This document shows, in pieces, positions 5,781 to 9,531 of a stretch of 9,531 bases of DNA (positions within the stretch are counted from its first letter, which is position 1; every line of letters starts with the position of its first letter). This DNA comes from Pseudomonadota bacterium. GTDB lineage: Bacteria; Desulfobacterota; Anaeroferrophillalia; Anaeroferrophillales; Anaeroferrophillaceae. The stretch covers positions 1 to 9,531 of the forward strand of contig DQWO01000136.1 in NCBI GenBank assembly GCA_011042595.1, written 5' to 3'. The notes beneath the pieces are model-generated. The model was given only the letters and a program-made list of their open reading frames with translations. It did no database searches and was not told the DNA's origin. The translations under genes and the position numbers were made by a program.

Positions 5781-7407
5781 AGGCTTCTGCTTTTCTCATC
5801 ACCATATATTGCTGAGCAATTGACAGGACATTATTCACCAACCAGTAGAGCACCAGGCCGGCAGGAAAATTCAAAAACATGAAGGTGAAAATAATCGGCA
5901 TGAAAAGCATCATTTTCGCCTGCATGGCATCGCCGGTGGTAGGACTCATCTTTTGCTGCAAAAACATAGTAACCCCCATCAAAATCGGGGTTATATAATA
6001 AGGATCTTTGGCTGCCAGATCCTGAATCCACCAGAAAAAAGGAGCATGCCTCAGTTCAATAGCAACCATCAACCCACGATAGAGGCCGAAAAAGACTGGA
6101 ATCTGCACCACAATGGGCAAACAGCCACCAAAAGGATTAACTTTATACGTCCGGTAGAGATCCATCATCTCTTTTTGCTGCCGGGCTTTGTCATCCTTAA
6201 ATTTTTCCTTCATTTTAGCTACTTTTGGCTGTATGGCTTTCATCTTGTTCATGGACTGGTAGCTTTTTTGTGAAAGCGGATAAAAAACCAGTTTGATCAA
6301 AATGGTCACCAGAATAATTGCCAAACCATAGTTATGCAGGTAGCGGTTGAAGAACTTAAGCAATTGGACCAGCGGTCGGGCAATGATCCCAAACCAGCCG
6401 AAATCAACGGATTTATCCAACTGTAGATTAAACTTTTTCAGATAATCAAATTCCTTCGGCCCAATAAAAACCCTGAAATTGCCGGCCCCTTCCATTTTCA
6501 TTCCGGTTTCAACAATGGTAGCTTTTGGTTTTTCAATCACACCGGTCACATTGCTGACCGCTGTTTGTTCCTGGGGCATGATGGCGGCTAAAAAGTATTT
6601 ACTGGTATACCCTATCCAGTTAATTGTGCCTTCCAGCTCCATTTTTTTTATATTTTTCTGTTTTTTGGACTGCTTGAAAAGCTTGCCATCCAGGTAGGCC
6701 TGCGGCCCGCTATAAACATAGGATTTTGGTTTCTTGGCGGTGGGAAAAATTTCATGAGACCAGGTAAGACTGGTCGAGGAAAGAACAGTGGGGATACCAT
6801 TTAGATCCTGTAGTTCGTAGGTAAGATCAAAATAATACTCCCCGGGATAAAAAACATATTTTTTTACCAGGGTCATGCCGCTTTCCAGTGAAGTTCTGAG
6901 TACCAGCTTAACCGGCTCATCACTGACGTTCAATAACTCACGTCCTTTGGTGTCCGGTTGATAAACAAAACGACGATCACTAAAAACCTGACCCCCCATC
7001 GCTATTTTTCCTGACAAAGGAAAAAAGGATGGCTCAACGACATTCACCATTTCCAGCAGGGAACTGCCAGAAGCGATATCCTCCCGATAGTTTTTCAGGG
7101 TAAATTTTTTCATTACCCCACCCACCGTATTAATCACACAGGTATACAAGGCCGAATCAATCGTAATATCATCACCGTTAACCACCGGTGTTAACGCTTC
7201 CCTTATCGGTAACGCAGCTGCATTTTCATTTGATGCCGACGGTGATTGAAGTGAATCTTCTTTATTAACGGCAGCTACGGGACTCCGGGAAACTTTTTGG
7301 GCCACCGTTGATGTTGAGGGAACTGGTTTACTGGGGGGGAAAATATATTGATAACCCATGAGGACAGCCAGCGACAACGCAATGGCCAAAATAGTCCGTT
7401 TTTCCAT
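5779..7407 (-). CDS. yidC: YidC inner-membrane protein insertase (Gram-negative type)
   Basis: YidC inserts and folds inner-membrane proteins, alone or with SecYEG. The 542-residue product has an N-terminal membrane anchor (about 4-22), a Ser/Pro/Ala-rich stretch, a large periplasmic beta domain (about 75-325) and the conserved C-terminal core with hydrophobic segments near 360-380, 428-450, 470-483 and 500-532. Family landmarks include NPFGGCLPIVVQIPVFFGLY, ELRHAPF, DPYYITPILMGVTMF and KMSPTT. The groove residue that is Arg366 in E. coli is Lys372 here (TILIKLVFYPL), still positive. The C-terminal tail is short. ATG 7407 has GGAG 5 nt upstream, and a small hairpin ends one base before that GGAG. 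The yidD-yidC spacer holds the second copy of the 88-bp repeat. Confidence 0.97.
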   Translation of the reverse strand: MEKRTILAIALSLAVLMGYQYIFPPSKPVPSTSTVAQKVSRSPVAAVNKEDSLQSPSASNENAAALPIREALTPVVNGDDITIDSALYTCVINTVGGVMKKFTLKNYREDIASGSSLLEMVNVVEPSFFPLSGKIAMGGQVFSDRRFVYQPDTKGRELLNVSDEPVKLVLRTSLESGMTLVKKYVFYPGEYYFDLTYELQDLNGIPTVLSSTSLTWSHEIFPTAKKPKSYVYSGPQAYLDGKLFKQSKKQKNIKKMELEGTINWIGYTSKYFLAAIMPQEQTAVSNVTGVIEKPKATIVETGMKMEGAGNFRVFIGPKEFDYLKKFNLQLDKSVDFGWFGIIARPLVQLLKFFNRYLHNYGLAIILVTILIKLVFYPLSQKSYQSMNKMKAIQPKVAKMKEKFKDDKARQQKEMMDLYRTYKVNPFGGCLPIVVQIPVFFGLYRGLMVAIELRHAPFFWWIQDLAAKDPYYITPILMGVTMFLQQKMSPTTGDAMQAKMMLFMPIIFTFMFLNFPAGLVLYWLVNNVLSIAQQYMVMRKAEA

Positions 7408-7417
7408 ACTTGCTCCA

Positions 7418-7433
7418 TGACCACAATGGGTCA
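7418..7433 (-). promoter_or_regulatory. Small hairpin abutting the yidC ribosome-binding site
   Basis: In the minus-strand transcript TGACC (7433-7429) pairs perfectly with GGTCA (7422-7418) around a 6-nt loop. The GGAG ribosome site (7416-7413) starts one base later. Such a position can modulate ribosome access, but a 5-bp stem may also be chance. The role is an inference. Confidence 0.3.
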
Positions 7434-7443
7434 GCTGAATTTA

Positions 7444-7531
7444 TTAGTGCCTTGCAGGTTATTTTCTTGTTTTTTAACCAGAAAATGTTCTGATAGGAGC
7501 ACTTACTTGCGGGCAACGCCTGCGTTACATT
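7444..7531. repeat. 88-bp structured repeat, copy B (yidD-yidC spacer)
   Basis: Same element as 1650-1737 with six substitutions (7454, 7479, 7496, 7517, 7521, 7528) and no indels. It keeps the central near-perfect inverted repeat (7461-7471 with 7476-7486, one mismatch) and the second small hairpin (7509-7523). It ends 36 bp upstream of the yidC ATG, in the same orientation towards the downstream gene as copy A has towards parB. It interrupts rnpA-yidD-yidC genes that are otherwise packed closely. Confidence 0.9.
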
Positions 7532-7570
7532 AAAGTCCGTCCGGAACAAAATCCTCCGAATCCGGAAATT

Positions 7571-7780
7571 TCATGCCGGGTCTATACCACCTGGGAAAAA
7601 GGGATTACAACGCAGGATTCTTAAAACTGCTTTCATGGTACCCAGGATAATGCCATAGCGCCCAATGGCATCCAGGGCATACTGGGAACAGGAAGGAACA
7701 AAGCGACAGGAATGACCCATATAGGGCGATATCAAGACCTGATAAATTTTTATTGGCAAACAATAAAGCCTTATTAACAT
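7571..7780 (-). CDS. yidD: YidD, membrane protein insertion efficiency factor
   Basis: YidD is a small membrane-associated protein that improves YidC/Sec-dependent insertion. The 69-residue product shows the family core: an N-terminal amphipathic or hydrophobic segment (IKIYQVLISPYMG), the cysteine motif CRFVPSCSQYALDAI (about 26-40) and the C-terminal CNPFFPGGIDPA. Length matches the family. ATG 7780 overlaps the rnpA stop by 7 bp, so the genes are probably translationally coupled. The usual downstream partner yidC follows after 163 bp, of which 88 bp is the repeat. Just past the stop, TCCGGA occurs twice 15 bp apart, without a clear terminator. Confidence 0.95.
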   Translation of the reverse strand: MLIRLYCLPIKIYQVLISPYMGHSCRFVPSCSQYALDAIGRYGIILGTMKAVLRILRCNPFFPGGIDPA

Positions 7781-8151
7781 GTTGCCACTTTTTTCTTAAA
7801 ATTCCCGGATTTTCTCATTCGTAGTAAAAGGGGAGCTAATTCCCGGACAACATCACTAAAACTATTCAAGGAACATCCTTTTTTTACCACCACTGAATAA
7901 TCTACTCCCGGAAGAAAAAGCGCTTTGTGCAACCGGAAAAACTCTCGAAGCAACCTTTTTATCCGGTTTCTCCTCACTGCATTACCAACCTTTTTACTGA
8001 CGGTAATTCCTATGCGAGGATGGCCGATTCTCCGATCCTGATAAAATATAATAAAATTAGCGCTGTTTTTTTTCCGTCCCCTGGCGAAACATTCCAGAAA
8101 ATCAGGCCGCTTAAGCATCCTTTCCTGTTGAGAAAAACCCTGTTTTTTCAT
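7774..8151 (-). CDS. rnpA: RnpA, protein subunit of RNase P
   Basis: RnpA binds the catalytic RNase P RNA and helps it cut 5' leaders from tRNA precursors, including the tRNA pair encoded just upstream. The 125-residue basic product has ERMLKRPDFLECF (10-22), the GITVSKKVGNAV strand (48-59) and the RNR motif RRNRIKRLLREFFR (60-73) that contacts RNA, then VVVKKG. Length is normal. ATG 8151 begins 5 bp after the rpmH stop with no visible Shine-Dalgarno sequence, so translation may rely on coupling to rpmH. The 3' end overlaps yidD. Confidence 0.96.
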   Translation of the reverse strand: MKKQGFSQQERMLKRPDFLECFARGRKKNSANFIIFYQDRRIGHPRIGITVSKKVGNAVRRNRIKRLLREFFRLHKALFLPGVDYSVVVKKGCSLNSFSDVVRELAPLLLRMRKSGNFKKKVATC

Positions 8152-8156
8152 AAAAA

Positions 8157-8291
8157 CTACGGTGCTAAGCGTTTTCTCCCTTTTTGCCTTCTCCTCTTCA
8201 TAATAAGCCTGCCAGCAGCAGTGCTCATACGCCGGCGAAAACCATGGGTCCTCTTCTTTTTTAAGTTACTTGGCTGAAATGTTCTTTTCAT
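8157..8291 (-). CDS. rpmH: Ribosomal protein bL34
   Basis: A 44-codon gene read by hand on the minus strand: it begins MKRTFQPSN, contains [14 protein letters not shown] and ends [12 protein letters not shown] before TAG. This is the full-length bL34, a very basic protein of the 50S subunit that binds 23S rRNA. Every family landmark (MKRT.QPS, RTHGF..RM.T, R.KGRKRL) is present. ATG 8291 has AAAGG 13 nt upstream, rather far. It heads the classical rpmH-rnpA-yidD-yidC cluster, 5 bp from rnpA. Confidence 0.97.
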   Translation of the reverse strand: MKRTFQPSNLKKKRTHGFRRRMSTAAGRLIMKRRRQKGRKRLAP

Positions 8292-8333
8292 TTTTAGATT
8301 ATGACCTTTCCTGACTTTTCAATGTTTAGGGCA

Positions 8334-8364
8334 CCTTGCTTGCGACAATACCTGAAAGCAAAGG
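8334..8364 (-). other. Leader hairpin upstream of rpmH (function unknown)
   Basis: The 124 bp between tRNA-Glu and rpmH hold one notable structure. On the minus strand CCTTTGCTT (8364-8356) can pair with AAGCAAGG (8341-8334), giving eight base pairs with one bulged T and a 14-nt loop. No T-run follows. It sits in the presumed rpmH leader and may be regulatory or chance. I did not find a convincing separate promoter for rpmH here, so read-through from the tRNA promoter is possible. Confidence 0.3.
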
Positions 8365-8415
8365 GCATAAACAGTAAAAAAGAGTGCTTCAATTGCACAT
8401 CTTCACCGATACGCT

Positions 8416-8491
8416 TGGTAGTCCCAACGGGACTCGAACCCGTGTCCCCGCCGTGAGAGGGCGATATCCTAGGCCACTAGACGATGGGACC
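8416..8491 (-). tRNA. tRNA-Glu (anticodon CTC)
   Basis: A 76-nt cloverleaf with encoded CCA (8418-8416). The acceptor stem pairs GGTCCCA with TGGGACT, with a G1·U72 wobble pair where E. coli tRNA-Glu has G-C. D-loop TCTAG..GG is present; the anticodon loop CTCTCAC gives CTC, and the T-stem ACGGG/CCCGT encloses TTCGAGT. It reads GAG only, so a TTC-anticodon tRNA-Glu must exist elsewhere. Three bases separate it from the upstream tRNA-Gln, so the two are surely one transcript. Confidence 0.96.
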
Positions 8492-8494
8492 AAA

Positions 8495-8568
8495 TGGCTG
8501 GGAGACCAGGATTCGAACCTGGGTTGACGGAGTCAGAGTCCGTAGTCCTGCCGCTAGACCATCCCCCA
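8495..8568 (-). tRNA. tRNA-Gln (anticodon CTG)
   Basis: A 74-nt cloverleaf with encoded CCA (8497-8495). The acceptor stem TGGGGGA/TCTCCCA starts with the U1-A72 pair typical of tRNA-Gln, with one G·U. The anticodon stem ACGGA/TCCGT carries the loop CTCTGAC, giving CTG, which reads CAG. The T-arm CCAGG-TTCGAAT-CCTGG is perfect and the discriminator is G73. It is the first gene of the tRNA pair, about 20 bp from the predicted promoter -10 box. Confidence 0.96.
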
Positions 8569-8587
8569 GCATAAAAACGCGTCGGCG

Positions 8588-8616
8588 AAATTAACACCAA
8601 TTATTCTATTTGTCAA
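8588..8616 (-). promoter_or_regulatory. Sigma70-type promoter for the tRNA-Gln/tRNA-Glu pair
   Basis: On the minus strand a perfect TTGACA (8616-8611) is followed after 17 bp by TAATTT (8593-8588), a moderate -10. The next bases, CGCCGACGCG, form a GC-rich discriminator of the kind typical of stringently controlled stable-RNA promoters. Transcription would start near 8580, about 12 nt before tRNA-Gln. With no strong terminator before rpmH it could also feed the rpmH operon. Confidence 0.6.
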
Positions 8617-8645
8617 TCACATATTCTCTTGATTACTATATTTCT

Positions 8646-9531
8646 TCACACATCTAAATTGGAAACCAGCAAGGCATTCTCTTCGATAAAACTGCGTCGT
8701 GGTGCAATCTGATCTCCCATCAAAACGGTAAATATCTCATCCGCTGCAACATCATCCTCCACCCTGACCTGCAGGAGTTTTCGGCTTTCCGGATTCATAG
8801 TGGTTTCCCATAACTGATCCGGATTCATCTCGCCCAGGCCTTTGTAGCGTTGAATAGATGTCCCGGCTTTTCCAATCTCCAGTATTTTCAACAGCAGTTC
8901 CTCTTTTGTTCCTACTTCCTGAAGATCATTTTTATGCAGTAACATGAAGGGTGGATTTTCCAATTGTTTTAAAGCTTCATTTAAGCGGACAAGGGTTTCA
9001 TATTCAATCGATTTTATCAATCTCATATCCAGTGGGAAAACCCTTTTCCCTTGTTCATCCGCTATAATTAACTTATTAACATTACTTTCTTCATCAAAAG
9101 AAAACTCTTTTATCTGCATCTTTTCTTCCACCAGACGCGCAGTAAATTTCTTTATCTTTTTTTCATCCTGCAGGTGTTCGCGACTGGTTATACCCTGTTT
9201 CATCAAGAGCTTGATAAATTGAGGTGTATAGCCCTTTTTCACCAGCCTATCGATAAAATACTTATAAGAAACCAGTTTCAAAAGCATCTGTACCAGAACC
9301 TGACTCCTGATTTCCCGGCCGTTACTTTTTATAGTGACAACCATATCCTTGGTATTATTTTTAATAATAAATTCGTTCAATGCTTTATCCGTACTAAGAT
9401 ATTCCGATGATTTTCCTCGACTGACACGATAAAGCGGCGGCTGGGCAATAAACAAGTGACCCTGTTCCACCAGGGAAGACATCTGACGAAAAAAGAAGGT
9501 TAAAAGCAGCGTGCGGATGTGTGATCCATCA
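8646..9531 (-). CDS. gyrB: DNA gyrase subunit B, C-terminal part (5' end outside window)
   Basis: GyrB is the ATPase and TOPRIM subunit of gyrase, which introduces negative supercoils. The window holds about 294 codons, open to the right edge. It starts with the TOPRIM metal-site sequence [17 protein letters not shown] and IAQPPLYRV, followed by a long insert (about 150 residues, Lys/Leu-rich, low similarity) typical of Gram-negative GyrB. It then has [22 protein letters not shown], which binds GyrA and DNA, and the C-terminal [17 protein letters not shown] before TGA at 8646. No frame break is seen. The upstream neighbours are outside the window; gyrB often follows dnaA-dnaN-recF. No clear terminator is visible in the 77 bp before the tRNAs. 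Confidence 0.97.
   Translation of the reverse strand, partial: DGSHIRTLLLTFFFRQMSSLVEQGHLFIAQPPLYRVSRGKSSEYLSTDKALNEFIIKNNTKDMVVTIKSNGREIRSQVLVQMLLKLVSYKYFIDRLVKKGYTPQFIKLLMKQGITSREHLQDEKKIKKFTARLVEEKMQIKEFSFDEESNVNKLIIADEQGKRVFPLDMRLIKSIEYETLVRLNEALKQLENPPFMLLHKNDLQEVGTKEELLLKILEIGKAGTSIQRYKGLGEMNPDQLWETTMNPESRKLLQVRVEDDVAADEIFTVLMGDQIAPRRSFIEENALLVSNLDV

Noticed and set aside
5578..5823. Plus-strand 81-codon open frame across the yidC-jag spacer
   Set aside because: It overlaps the yidC 3' end, is made from palindromic repeat sequence and shows no family motif or ribosome site.
6413..6421. DnaA-box-like TTATCCAAC
   Set aside because: Single, imperfect and inside yidC. No cluster of boxes or AT-rich unwinding region, so there is no origin in this window.
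8292..8312. Promoter directly upstream of rpmH (TTGAAA with CATAAT or TAATCT)
   Set aside because: Spacing is 13-15 bp and transcription would begin at the start codon itself, leaving no room for the AAAGG ribosome site.
8376..8398. Terminator after tRNA-Glu (GTGC/GCAC hairpin before six T on the minus strand)
   Set aside because: The stem is only 4 bp and two bases separate it from the T-run; too weak to call.

Overview
This window is a chromosomal housekeeping block of the kind found next to the replication origin. It most likely comes from a Gram-negative bacterium of the Desulfobacterota (classical Deltaproteobacteria) or a relative. Four things point there: a YidC with a large periplasmic domain, a GyrB with the long insert typical of Gram-negative bacteria, folate-dependent TrmFO rather than TrmA, and a yidC-jag-mnmE-rsmG-parA-parB order with CCA-encoding tRNAs. 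The lineage is an inference from gene order and protein style, not from a database search.

Almost everything is read leftwards on the minus strand. From right to left: the C-terminal part of gyrB (cut by the window end); a tRNA-Gln(CTG)/tRNA-Glu(CTC) pair behind a good sigma70-type promoter; rpmH (44 codons); rnpA; yidD; yidC; jag (khpB); mnmE; rsmG; parA; parB. Most junctions are tight: rpmH-rnpA 5 bp, rnpA/yidD 7 bp overlap, jag-mnmE 12 bp, mnmE/rsmG ATGA overlap, rsmG-parA 7 bp. Only three junctions are open: yidD-yidC, yidC-jag and parA-parB. At the left edge trmFO (3' part) runs rightwards and meets parB tail to tail with 3 bp between the stop codons. The terminator for the leftward operon lies inside the trmFO reading frame.

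The genes link ribosome and tRNA production (L34, RNase P protein, tRNAs, RsmG, MnmE, TrmFO), inner-membrane protein insertion (YidD, YidC, RNA-binding Jag), DNA topology (GyrB) and chromosome segregation (ParA, ParB).

The least ordinary features are non-coding or broken. (1) trmFO is split by a -1 frame change that falls exactly on a GGGTTTC heptamer. (2) An 88-bp structured repeat, 93% identical between two copies in the same orientation, occupies the leaders of parB and yidC. (3) The 256-bp yidC-jag spacer holds a second type of palindromic sequence plus a 15-nt match to that repeat. (4) mnmG is absent from its usual place between mnmE and rsmG. I see no clear new multi-gene system. The repeat family is the best candidate for something undescribed.
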